This document shows, one piece after another, positions 51,325 through 61,258 of a stretch of DNA of 64,000 bases (position 1 is the stretch's first letter; every line of letters begins with the position of its first letter). Made by a program: the position numbers and the translations under genes. The notes below the pieces were generated by a model, which ran no database searches, was not told where the DNA came from, and was given only the letters and a program-made list of their open reading frames with translations. The stretch is from contig NZ_LT629749.1 of NCBI RefSeq assembly GCF_900105065.1, positions 372,001 to 436,000 of the forward strand, read 5' to 3'. The stretch comes from Friedmanniella luteola. Lineage in GTDB: Bacteria; Actinomycetota; Actinomycetes; Propionibacteriales; Propionibacteriaceae.

Positions 51325-53050
51325 GGTGCCCGACGCTGCTCTCCAGCAGCCCTCGCCCGCCCGCACGCCGGGCGGGCTCCCGGCGCTGCCCCCGCTGCCC
51401 GACCTGCCGGGCCGACTGGCGTCGGAGCCGCCCGGCTGGACCCACGAGGTGGACGTCGTCGTCGTCGGCTCCGGGATCGCCGGGCTGACCGCCGCCCTGG
51501 AGTGCCGCGAGCTGGGCACCGTGCTGGTGGTCACCAAGGACGTCGTGGCCGCCGGCTCCACGCCCTGGGCCCAGGGCGGGATCGCCTCGGTGCAGGGCGA
51601 GGGGGACACGGTGGAGCAGCACGTCGAGGACACCCTCGTGGCCGGGGCCGGGCTCTGCGACGAGGCCGCGGTCCGGGTGCTGGTCAGCGAGGGACCCGAC
51701 GAGGTCGCCACCCTGATCGCCCGCGGCGCCGAGTTCGACCGGGACGCCGCCGGCGCGCTGGCGCTGACCCGGGAGGGCGGCCACCACCGCAACCGGATCG
51801 CCCACGCCGGCGGCGACGCCACCGGCGCCGAGATCGAGCGGGCCCTGGTGACGGCCGTCAAGGCCGACCCGGCCATCGAGGTCGTGGAGCACGCGCTGGT
51901 GCTGGACCTGATCCCCGCCGCGACCGCTCCGGGCGAGCCGCCCGCGGTCGCCGGGGTCACCCTGCACGTGATGGGCGAGGGCAGCCGCGGCGGCGTCGGC
52001 GCCGTGCACGCCCGGGCCGTGGTGCTGGCCACCGGGGGCATCGGCCAGATCTACGCCGTCACCACCAACCCGCCGGTGGCCACCGGAGACGGCGTCGCCG
52101 CCGCCCTGCGCGCCGGGGCGGTCCTGCGCGACGTCGAGTTCATCCAGTTCCACCCGACGGTGCTGTTCATGGGTGCCGGCGCCCGCGGCCAGCTCCCGCT
52201 GGTCAGCGAGGCGGTGCGCGGCGAGGGCGGGCTGCTGGTCAACGGCCGCGGCGAGCGGTTCATGGTGGGCCAGCACGACCTGGCCGAGCTGGCGCCCCGC
52301 GACGTCGTCGCCAAGGGGATCATGAAGGAGATGGCCCGGGAGGGCTCCGACCACGTCTTCGTCGACGGCCGGGCGCTCGGCGAGGAGACCTGGCGGGTCC
52401 GGTTCCCGACCATCCTCAACAGCTGCCGCCAGCTGGGCCTCGACCCGAGCGTCGACCTCATCCCCGTGGCCCCCGCCTGCCACTACTTCTGCGGCGGCGT
52501 GCGGACCGACCTCGACGGGGCGACGAACCTCGGCGGTCTCTACGCGTGCGGCGAGGTGGCCTCCTCCGGCGTGCACGGGGCCAACCGGCTGGCCTCCAAC
52601 TCGCTCCTGGAGGGCCTGGTGTTCGCCCGCCGGATCGCCGCCCGGCTGCTGGCCGACCCGCCGCCCCGGCGCCGGCCCGCCGCCGTGGACGGCCGGGTCG
52701 CGGGTCTCGTGGGCGCCGCCGTGGTGCCCGCGCTGCAGCAGACGATGAGCCGGCACGCCGCCGGTCTCCGGGACGCCGACGGCCTGACCACGTGCCTGGC
52801 GGACCTGGCCCGGCTGGCCGCCCAGCCCGCCGGCGAGCCCGTGCTGTCCTCCTGGGAGGCGACCAACCTGCTCACCGTCGCGACCGCCGTCACCGCGTCG
52901 GCGCTGCTCCGCGAGGAGTCACGCGGGGCCCACTGGCGCGACGACCACGAGGGCCGCCGCCCGGGCTGGCAGGGTCACCTCGAGGTGCGCGCCGACCCCG
53001 CCGCCGGCCTCGCCCACGCCTACGTCCCCACGCCCCAGGAGCAGCCGTGA
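51323..53050 (+). CDS. nadB: L-aspartate oxidase
   Basis: A 575-residue FAD enzyme that oxidises L-aspartate to iminoaspartate, first step of de novo NAD synthesis. The FAD-binding motif VVVVGSGIAGLTAALEC starts near residue 44; STPWAQGGIASV, EGGHHRNRIAHAGGDATG, EFIQFHPTVLF and the HGANRLASNSLLEGLVFA motif identify NadB rather than succinate dehydrogenase. A 40-residue Pro-rich N-terminus precedes. ATG 51323 has GGGGGAG 11 nt upstream; ATG 51314 is the alternative. It overlaps nadC by 4 bp (GTGA). No nadA lies in the window. Confidence 0.94.
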   Translation: MVPDAALQQPSPARTPGGLPALPPLPDLPGRLASEPPGWTHEVDVVVVGSGIAGLTAALECRELGTVLVVTKDVVAAGSTPWAQGGIASVQGEGDTVEQHVEDTLVAGAGLCDEAAVRVLVSEGPDEVATLIARGAEFDRDAAGALALTREGGHHRNRIAHAGGDATGAEIERALVTAVKADPAIEVVEHALVLDLIPAATAPGEPPAVAGVTLHVMGEGSRGGVGAVHARAVVLATGGIGQIYAVTTNPPVATGDGVAAALRAGAVLRDVEFIQFHPTVLFMGAGARGQLPLVSEAVRGEGGLLVNGRGERFMVGQHDLAELAPRDVVAKGIMKEMAREGSDHVFVDGRALGEETWRVRFPTILNSCRQLGLDPSVDLIPVAPACHYFCGGVRTDLDGATNLGGLYACGEVASSGVHGANRLASNSLLEGLVFARRIAARLLADPPPRRRPAAVDGRVAGLVGAAVVPALQQTMSRHAAGLRDADGLTTCLADLARLAAQPAGEPVLSSWEATNLLTVATAVTASALLREESRGAHWRDDHEGRRPGWQGHLEVRADPAAGLAHAYVPTPQEQP

Positions 53051-54012
53051 CCGCAGCAGGACCCATCGGGACCGCCGACGCCGCCGATCTCGCGAGGGTC
53101 ACCACGCCCGCCGGGGCCCGGGAGCGCCTGGTCGGGGCCGGGCTGGACGCCGACGCCGTCGAGACCGTCATCGCCGAGGCGCTGGACGAGGACCTCGGCG
53201 GCCGGGGCGTGCTGCCCGCGGGGACGGGCCACGGCGTCGACGTCACCTCGGTGGCCACGGTCGCCGCCGACGCGACCGCGAGCGCGGCGTTCACCGTCCG
53301 ACGACCGGGCACGGTGGCGGGGCTCGACGTCGCGGCGGCCGTGCTGGCCCTGGTCTGCGCGCCGGTCGGCCCACTCGAGGTCGTCCTGCACTCCTCCGAC
53401 GGTGACCGGGTCGAGCCGGGCGACGTGGTGATGACGGTGCACGCGGGTGCGCGGGCCCTGCTGACCGCCGAGCGTGTCGCCCTGAACCTGCTCACCCTGA
53501 TGTCCGGCACGGCCACGGCGACCCGCACCTGGGTCGACGCCCTGGCGGGCACGGGCACCCGCGTCCGCGACTCCCGCAAGACGCTGCCGGGGCTGCGGAT
53601 GCTGCAGAAGTACGCCGTCCGGGTGGCGGGCGGGGTCAACCACCGGATGTCGCTGGCCGACGCCGCGCTGATCAAGGACAACCACGTCATCGCCGCCGGC
53701 GGGGTGGTGCCCGCCTTCGAGGCGGTCCGGGCGGCCTTCCCCGACGTCTGGGTGCAGGTGGAGGTGACGTCGGCCCAGCAGGCCCGCGACGTCGTCGCCG
53801 CCGGCGCGCAGGACGTGCTGCTGGACAACATGACGATCGCCGAGATGACCGCCGTGGTGGCCGAGCTCCGGGGCCGGGCGACCTTCGAGGCGAGCGGCGG
53901 CCTCACCCTGGCCAGCGCCGCCGCGGTGGCGACGACGGGCGTTGATTTCGTCGCGGTGGGGGCGATCACGCATTCCGCTCCGATACTCGATATCGCCCTC
54001 GAGTTCAACTGA
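53047..54012 (+). CDS. nadC: nicotinate-nucleotide pyrophosphorylase (carboxylating)
   Basis: A 321-residue quinolinate phosphoribosyltransferase. The family hallmarks are VALNLLTLMSGTATATRTWV, DSRKTLPGLRMLQKYAV, GGVNHRMSLADAALIKDNH, QVEVTSAQQARD, VLLDNMTIAEM and ASGGLTLAS...GVDFVAVGAITHS. An N-terminal extension of about 30 residues precedes the usual start. The GTG overlaps the nadB stop. It makes nicotinate mononucleotide from quinolinate for NAD synthesis. Between its end and lsr2 the DNA becomes noticeably richer in A and T. Confidence 0.94.
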   Translation: MTAAGPIGTADAADLARVTTPAGARERLVGAGLDADAVETVIAEALDEDLGGRGVLPAGTGHGVDVTSVATVAADATASAAFTVRRPGTVAGLDVAAAVLALVCAPVGPLEVVLHSSDGDRVEPGDVVMTVHAGARALLTAERVALNLLTLMSGTATATRTWVDALAGTGTRVRDSRKTLPGLRMLQKYAVRVAGGVNHRMSLADAALIKDNHVIAAGGVVPAFEAVRAAFPDVWVQVEVTSAQQARDVVAAGAQDVLLDNMTIAEMTAVVAELRGRATFEASGGLTLASAAAVATTGVDFVAVGAITHSAPILDIALEFN

Positions 54013-54033
54013 TCCGTTTTGGCCGTTCTGCGC

Positions 54034-54039
54034 TATGTT
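54034..54039 (+). promoter_or_regulatory. -10 box for lsr2
   Basis: TATGTT, 38 nt before the lsr2 ATG, in an AT-rich pocket (about 53940-54060) where Lsr2 itself could bind. Confidence 0.4.
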
Positions 54040-54076
54040 CATTGTGTCCGACCACGAACGAATAGCGGAGGTAGCC

Positions 54077-54421
54077 ATGGCGCAAAGGGTGCAGATCATT
54101 CTGGAAGACGATTACGACGGCGGCGAGGCCGACGAGACCGTGTCCTTCGCCCTCGACGGGGCCGAGTACGAGATCGACCTCAGCTCGGAGAATGCGCAGA
54201 AGCTGCGCGACGAGTTCGCGGCGTGGATCGGGCACGCCCGCAAGACCGGTGGCCGCCGCCGCCGGGTCACCAACGGCGCGAGCGCCAAGGCGGCGGACTC
54301 CGACGGCGCCGGCAGCACCAGCGAGATCCGGGCCTGGGCGCAGGCCAACGGCCACGACGTGAGCAGCCGCGGCCGGGTCTCCTCGGAGGTCCGCGAGGCC
54401 TACGAGCGCGCCCACAGCTGA
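54077..54421 (+). CDS. lsr2: Lsr2 nucleoid-associated xenogeneic silencer
   Basis: A 114-residue histone-like protein that binds AT-rich DNA and bridges it. Residues 1-60 form the dimerisation domain (MAQRVQIILEDDYDGGEADE...VSFALDGAEYEIDLS), followed by a basic/Ala linker, and the C-terminal DNA-binding domain IRAWAQANGHDVSSRGRVSSE with the RGR AT-hook-like motif. The ATG has GGAGG six bases upstream. Its place before clpC is conserved among Actinobacteria. Confidence 0.97.
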   Translation: MAQRVQIILEDDYDGGEADETVSFALDGAEYEIDLSSENAQKLRDEFAAWIGHARKTGGRRRRVTNGASAKAADSDGAGSTSEIRAWAQANGHDVSSRGRVSSEVREAYERAHS

Positions 54422-54459
54422 GCCGGGACGCTCCTCGCAGCTCCCGCACGGGCCCGGGC

Positions 54460-54477
54460 TGTGCGCTCTGGGCGAAC
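54460..54477. promoter_or_regulatory. ClgR-like box upstream of clpC
   Basis: TGTGCGCTCTGGGCGAAC fits the corynebacterial ClgR pattern CGCY-N3-RGCGWWS at most positions. It lies 234 bp before the clpC ATG. ClgR activates clp genes in several Actinobacteria. Confidence 0.45.
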
Positions 54478-54527
54478 GCTGCCGGCCCCGTGGACGGGCC
54501 GGCAGCGCGGATCCGAGGGCGGAAACC

Positions 54528-54553
54528 GGAATCTGGCAGGCGGGAACGCGGTT
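54528..54553 (+). promoter_or_regulatory. possible ECF-sigma-type promoter before clpC
   Basis: GGAAT, an 18-bp spacer and GTT resemble the GGAAC-N18-CGTT stress promoters read by SigE/SigH-type factors. A separate TACAGT -10-like box sits at 54639-54644. Confidence 0.25.
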
Positions 54554-54710
54554 GTAACCCTCGAAGGCTGTGGTCGTCACCGCCGGCGGAGGCCGTGGTG
54601 CCAGACTCGACCCCGGGTCTCGGGCCCGTGCGGCCTACTACAGTGAACAGCGACGGTGCCGGCTTCTCCCACGAGGGCGAGGGCCGCGCCGCAGGCGAGG
54701 AGCAAACATC

Positions 54711-57251
<2,541 letters not shown>

Positions 57252-57267
57252 CCGCTGACGTCGGAGG

Positions 57268-57308
57268 ACGGCCAGGCCACCACCCCGCGGGGTGGGTGCC
57301 TGGCCGTT
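57268..57308 (+). terminator. hairpin terminator after clpC
   Basis: ACGGCCAGGC (57268-57277) pairs with GCCTGGCCGT (57298-57307), with an inner CACCCC/GGGGTG stem in the loop, 17 bp after the clpC stop. Confidence 0.85.
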
Positions 57309-57442
57309 CGGCTGTCCGGGGGCACCCCGGTCGAGGTGGTGCCCGGGACGCGCGGGCCGTGCGCACCCCACGGGCCGGTCCGGCTGGTCCGCCCGCCCGG
57401 GACGGACGCGGCGTACCCGGCCCGCTGTGGAAGGGTGAGCCG

Positions 57443-58339
57443 GTGACCGCGGACGCCCCCTCCACCACCTCGGCCCGCGCCTGGTCCCTGGAGCGCATCC
57501 CGGCCGTCTGGCTGGTGGTCGCGGGGATCGTCTCGGTGCAGTTCGGCGCGGCCATCGCGAAGCAGCTGTTCCCGCTGGTCCCGCCGACGGCGATGGTGTG
57601 GCTGCGGCTCGTCACCTCCGCCGTCGTCCTCTGGCTGGTCGTCCGGCCGCGGCTCCGCGGCCACCGTCGCGCCGACTGGGCCGTCGCCCTGCTCTTCGGC
57701 GTGAGCCTCGCCACCATGAACTGGGCCATCTACCAGTCCTTCGCGCGGATCCCGCTGGGCATCGCCGTGACCATCGAGTTCCTCGGTCCGCTGGCGGTGG
57801 CCGTGGCGGGCTCCCGGCGTCCGCGCGACCTCCTGTGGGTGCTGCTCGCCGCGCTCGGCGTCGGGCTGCTCGGGCTGTCGCGGACCCGGCTCGACCCGCT
57901 GGGGGTGCTGTTCGCCCTGCTGGCCGCGGCCGGCTGGGCCTGCTACATCCTGCTGAGCGCCCGGACCGGCCGCCGCTGGCCGGGCATCTCCGGTCTGGTC
58001 GTGGCCAGCCTGGTGGGGGCGGTGGCCCTCGGCCCGCCTGCCGTCCTGGAGGCGGGCACCCGCCTGCTGGAGCCGCGGGTGCTGCTCCTGGGGCTGGCCG
58101 TCGGGCTGCTCAGCTCGGTGATCCCCTACAGCCTGGAGCTGGTGGCCCTCCGGCGGATCCCGCCGCGGGTGTTCGGCATCCTGATGAGCCTCGAGCCGGC
58201 GGTGGCCGCCCTGGCGGCGATGCTGCTGCTGGCGGAGTTCCTCAGCCCCGTCCAGTGGGTCGCGATGGCCTGCGTCGTGCTGGCCAGCGTCGGCTCCACC
58301 CGGACCGCCCGCGAGCCCAGCGGTCCGGCCACCGTCTGA
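57443..58339 (+). CDS. EamA/RhtA-type drug/metabolite exporter
   Basis: A 298-residue membrane protein with ten predicted helices in two EamA repeats. Landmarks are FGAAIAKQLFPLVPPTAMVWLRL in the first half, MNWAIYQSFARIPLGIAVTIEFLGPL and, in the second half, SLELVALRRIPPRVFGILMSLEPAVAAL. This pattern is that of RhtA-type exporters of threonine, homoserine and similar amino acids. The GTG start has GGAAGGG ten bases upstream. It is not part of the conserved clpC neighbourhood, and its stop is 1 bp from the convergent mutY gene. Confidence 0.85.
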   Translation: MTADAPSTTSARAWSLERIPAVWLVVAGIVSVQFGAAIAKQLFPLVPPTAMVWLRLVTSAVVLWLVVRPRLRGHRRADWAVALLFGVSLATMNWAIYQSFARIPLGIAVTIEFLGPLAVAVAGSRRPRDLLWVLLAALGVGLLGLSRTRLDPLGVLFALLAAAGWACYILLSARTGRRWPGISGLVVASLVGAVALGPPAVLEAGTRLLEPRVLLLGLAVGLLSSVIPYSLELVALRRIPPRVFGILMSLEPAVAALAAMLLLAEFLSPVQWVAMACVVLASVGSTRTAREPSGPATV

Positions 58340-58340
58340 C

Positions 58341-59234
58341 TCAGCCCGGCAGGGCCACGTGCTCGGCCGTCGGGGCGACCACCAGGCCGTCGGCCACCAG
58401 CGAGGCCAGGCAGCGGGTGCGCTGCGCCTCGTCCGGCCACGCCGCCGCGAGCTCGCCCAGCGCCACCGGCTCGTCGCTGGAGCGGAGCACCGCCAGCAGG
58501 GCTCCCCGGCACTGCCGGTCGGTGCCGTCGTAGCTCTGGCCCTTCCGGGGCGGGCCGTCCCAGGCCGGGTGCCCGGCCGCCCGCCAGGCGCAGAGGTCCT
58601 GCACCGGGCAGGCGTCGCAGCGGGGGCTCCGGGCGACGCAGACGAGGGCGCCCAGCTCCATGACGGCGACGGCCCAGCGTGCGGCCCGCTCCGGCTCGTC
58701 GGGGACGAAGGCGGTGGCGGCGGCGACCTCGGCCACGGTCTGGCTCGCGGCCGGGAACGCGACGCCGCCGTCCACCCGGGCCAGCACCCGCCGCACGTTG
58801 GTGTCCAGCACCACCTCACGGCGGCCGAAGGCGAAGCTGGCGATCGCGGCGGCGGTGTAGGCGCCGATCCCGGGCAGCCGCAGCAGCGTCTCCCGGTCCG
58901 CCGGCACCTGGCCGTCGTGCTCCTTGGTGATCGCCACCGCGGCCCGGTGCAGCCGGAGCGCGCGCCGGGGGTAGCCGAGCCGGCCCCAGGCCCGGACCGC
59001 CTCGCCGGAGGGGGCGGCGGCCAGCGCCGCCGGGCTGGGCCAGCGCTCCACCCAGACCCGCCAGGGTTCGCGGACCCGTTCGACCGGCGTCTGCTGCAGC
59101 ATGAACTCGCTGACCACCACCTGCCACGGGGTGGCCTCCGGGCGGCGCCACGGCAGGTCCCGCGCGTGCACGGCGTACCAGTCCAGGACCCGCTCCACGA
59201 CGGTGGCGTGCCGGGTGGCGGGGTCGACGGTCAC
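58341..59234 (-). CDS. mutY: A/G-specific adenine DNA glycosylase
   Basis: A 297-residue HhH-GPD DNA glycosylase that removes adenine opposite 8-oxoguanine. The family features are PWQVVVSEFMLQQTPVERV, the helix-hairpin-helix LPGIGAYTAAAIASFAFG, the catalytic Asp in VLDTNVRRVLARV, and the iron-sulfur cluster cysteines C-X6-C-X2-C-X5-C ending CDACPVQDLC. The C-terminal NUDIX-like 8-oxoG domain is short. The GTG start at 59234 has TACGGT at leaderless spacing; a GTG nine bases further upstream would lie inside that spacer. Confidence 0.92.
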   Translation of the reverse strand: MTVDPATRHATVVERVLDWYAVHARDLPWRRPEATPWQVVVSEFMLQQTPVERVREPWRVWVERWPSPAALAAAPSGEAVRAWGRLGYPRRALRLHRAAVAITKEHDGQVPADRETLLRLPGIGAYTAAAIASFAFGRREVVLDTNVRRVLARVDGGVAFPAASQTVAEVAAATAFVPDEPERAARWAVAVMELGALVCVARSPRCDACPVQDLCAWRAAGHPAWDGPPRKGQSYDGTDRQCRGALLAVLRSSDEPVALGELAAAWPDEAQRTRCLASLVADGLVVAPTAEHVALPG

Positions 59235-59241
59235 GGCCGCC

Positions 59242-59247
59242 ACCGTA
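59242..59247 (-). promoter_or_regulatory. leaderless-type -10 box for mutY
   Basis: Reverse-strand TACGGT with a 7-nt spacer to the GTG at 59234. Confidence 0.45.
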
Positions 59248-59304
59248 CCTGCGCCCCCGGCCGGCGGCCCGGCGTGGCGGCCCGGTGCCCGGGTCCGCGC
59301 TGCT

Positions 59305-59310
59305 TACACT
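59305..59310 (+). promoter_or_regulatory. leaderless-type -10 box
   Basis: TACACT with a 6-nt spacer to the ATG at 59317; 57 bp from the divergent mutY box. Confidence 0.5.
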
Positions 59311-59316
59311 TCGGCC

Positions 59317-60069
59317 ATGACCAGCGTGCTGCACCCGGTGGGGCCCGAGCCCGCGGAGACGTACTGGGCGCGTCGGGTGGCCCTCCTCATCGCGCTCGTC
59401 GTGCTGGTCGGCCTGGTGGTCGCCGTGGTCGTGAACAGCACCAGCAGCGGGTCCGCCGTGTCGGCCGACCCGGTGCCGCCGCCGGTCACCGCGCCTCCCG
59501 CGACCAGCCCCTCGCCCTCGGCCAGCCCGTCCCCGTCCCCGTCGCCCTCGACCAGCCCGTCCGCGACCGCGAGCGCGTCCTCGTCCGCCCGCACCGCGGC
59601 CACCCCGGCGCCGAAGGCGTCGAAGGCGGCCAGGGCGCCGGCCGGCGCGAGCCCCAGCCCGAAGCCGACCCCGACCGGGCCGGTGGCCTGCCGGCCGAAG
59701 GAGCTGCGCGCCACCCTGACCGGCAAGCAGCGCCTCAAGCCGGAGCAGAAGTCGACGTTCACGCTCTCGCTCATCAACGGCAGCGACGCGACCTGCGTGG
59801 TGTCGGTGACGCCGGAGAACTTCGAGCTGAAGATCTACTCGGGCACCGACCGGATCTGGACCACCGACGACTGCTCGACCGCCGTCAAGAAGCGCTCGAC
59901 CACGGTCAGGGCCGAGGACGCCGTGGTGTGGACGATGACCTGGGACGGGGCCCGGTCCCGCCAGGACTGCAGGACCCGGCCGGAGGTGCCGCGCCCGGGC
60001 ACCTACTTCGCCACCGCCCAGCTCGACGGCGCCGAGCCCGTCCAGCTCCGGATGATCCTCGGCGGCTGA
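59317..60069 (+). CDS. membrane-anchored protein with extracytoplasmic beta-sandwich domain, unknown function
   Basis: A 250-residue protein with one N-terminal membrane helix (about residues 22-45, VALLIALVVLVGLVVAVVV), a Pro/Ser/Ala/Lys-rich linker (about 50-125) and a compact C-terminal domain (about 128-250) containing four cysteines (in VACRPKE, ATCVVSV, DDCST and QDCRTRP), probably forming disulfides. The domain looks like the immunoglobulin-like proteins often placed beside mutY and disA in Actinobacteria. I do not know its function. Linker plus folded domain suggests a wall-facing sensor or binding protein. Confidence 0.75.
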   Translation: MTSVLHPVGPEPAETYWARRVALLIALVVLVGLVVAVVVNSTSSGSAVSADPVPPPVTAPPATSPSPSASPSPSPSPSTSPSATASASSSARTAATPAPKASKAARAPAGASPSPKPTPTGPVACRPKELRATLTGKQRLKPEQKSTFTLSLINGSDATCVVSVTPENFELKIYSGTDRIWTTDDCSTAVKKRSTTVRAEDAVVWTMTWDGARSRQDCRTRPEVPRPGTYFATAQLDGAEPVQLRMILGG

Positions 60070-60147
60070 GCCCTCCGGGGCCTGAGCGCTCCTGACCTGC
60101 CGACGAGCGCAGGGAGCGTGGACGCGTGTCCGCCGAGGTGCCCAGGA

Positions 60148-61212
60148 TCAGTCGACGCGGTCGTCGTAGGCCGCGTCGGCCAGCCGGAGCAGGCCGTCCC
60201 GGATGGTGCGGGCCCGGCTTTCGCCGACGCCCTCGACCGCCTGCAGCTCCGGTGAGGTGGCGCCGAACAGGGCCTGCAGGGAGCCGAAGTGCTCGATCAG
60301 CCGGGCGCCGAGGCCGACGGGCAGCCGGTTGATCTGCGCGACCTGGCGGTAGCCGCGGGCCGCGACCCGGGTGTCCAGGTGGTTCTGGCCGCCGAAGCCC
60401 AGCGTGCGGGCCACGGCGAGCGGGTCGAGCAGCTCCGAGAGGTCCAGGTGGGCCAACGAGGCGAAGGAGAACTCGCTGTCACCGTCGGGCCGGTAGTCGC
60501 GCTCCAGCAGCTCGCGCAGGTCGTCCAGCCCGGCGCTCAGCTCGTACAGCTGGAGGGCGAGCAGCCGCCCGTCGGTGCCCAGCTCGACCACGTAGCCGTC
60601 CAGCTCGGCGTTCAGCCGGCGGACCATCTCCAGCCGCTGGGCGACCAGGGCGACGTCGGAGACCGTGACCTGATCCTGCACCTCGAGCGAGGACAGCCGG
60701 GCGGTCACCTCGGAGACCCGGGCGCGGTAGCGCTCCAGGGTCTGGAGGGCCTGGTTGGCCCGGGACAGGATGGCGTCCGACTGCTCGAACACCCGTCGGT
60801 GGCCGTCGAGGAACAGCGAGATGGTCGACATCGAGGCCGAGACCGAGACGACGGGCAGCCCCGACTGGCGCGCCACCCGGTCGGCGGTGCGGTGCCGGGT
60901 GCCGGTCTCGACCGTGCCGATGGAGGCGTCGGGCATCAGCTGGACGCCGGCGCTGACGATCCGGTCCGACTCCAGGTCGAGCACGATGGCGCCGTCCATC
61001 TTGGCGAGCTCGCGGAGCGCCGTGGGGCTGAACGGCACGTCGAGGGCGAACCCGCCCGTCGACACGGCGTCGGTCACGTCGTTGCGGCCCAGCACCACCA
61101 GGGCACCGGTCCGGCCGCGCAGGATCCGCTCGAAACCGTCCCGCAGCGGGGTGCCGGGGGCCATCCGCGCCAGGTGCTCGAAGAGACCGCTCCGCTGGTC
61201 CGCGCCCGCCAT
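60148..61212 (-). CDS. disA: DNA integrity scanning diadenylate cyclase
   Basis: A 354-residue octameric enzyme that makes cyclic di-AMP while scanning DNA for branched structures. The DAC domain (about 10-145) carries the diagnostic MDGAIVLDLESD near residue 70 and GTRHRTADRVARQSG near 110. A helical spine follows, and the C-terminal helix-hairpin-helix domain ends with LQAVEGVGESRARTIRDGL. The ATG at 61212 has GGTGGGGGAG upstream and TAGGAT at 61247-61242 as a -10 box. It follows radA, whose homologue inhibits DisA in other bacteria. Confidence 0.96.
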   Translation of the reverse strand: MAGADQRSGLFEHLARMAPGTPLRDGFERILRGRTGALVVLGRNDVTDAVSTGGFALDVPFSPTALRELAKMDGAIVLDLESDRIVSAGVQLMPDASIGTVETGTRHRTADRVARQSGLPVVSVSASMSTISLFLDGHRRVFEQSDAILSRANQALQTLERYRARVSEVTARLSSLEVQDQVTVSDVALVAQRLEMVRRLNAELDGYVVELGTDGRLLALQLYELSAGLDDLRELLERDYRPDGDSEFSFASLAHLDLSELLDPLAVARTLGFGGQNHLDTRVAARGYRQVAQINRLPVGLGARLIEHFGSLQALFGATSPELQAVEGVGESRARTIRDGLLRLADAAYDDRVD

Positions 61213-61241
61213 CTCCCCCACCTCTGTCCGACTGCGGCACC

Positions 61242-61247
61242 ATCCTA
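61242..61247 (-). promoter_or_regulatory. -10 box for disA
   Basis: Reverse-strand TAGGAT in the gap after radA, about 30 nt before the disA ATG. Confidence 0.4.
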
Positions 61248-61258
61248 GGGGCGCGGGC

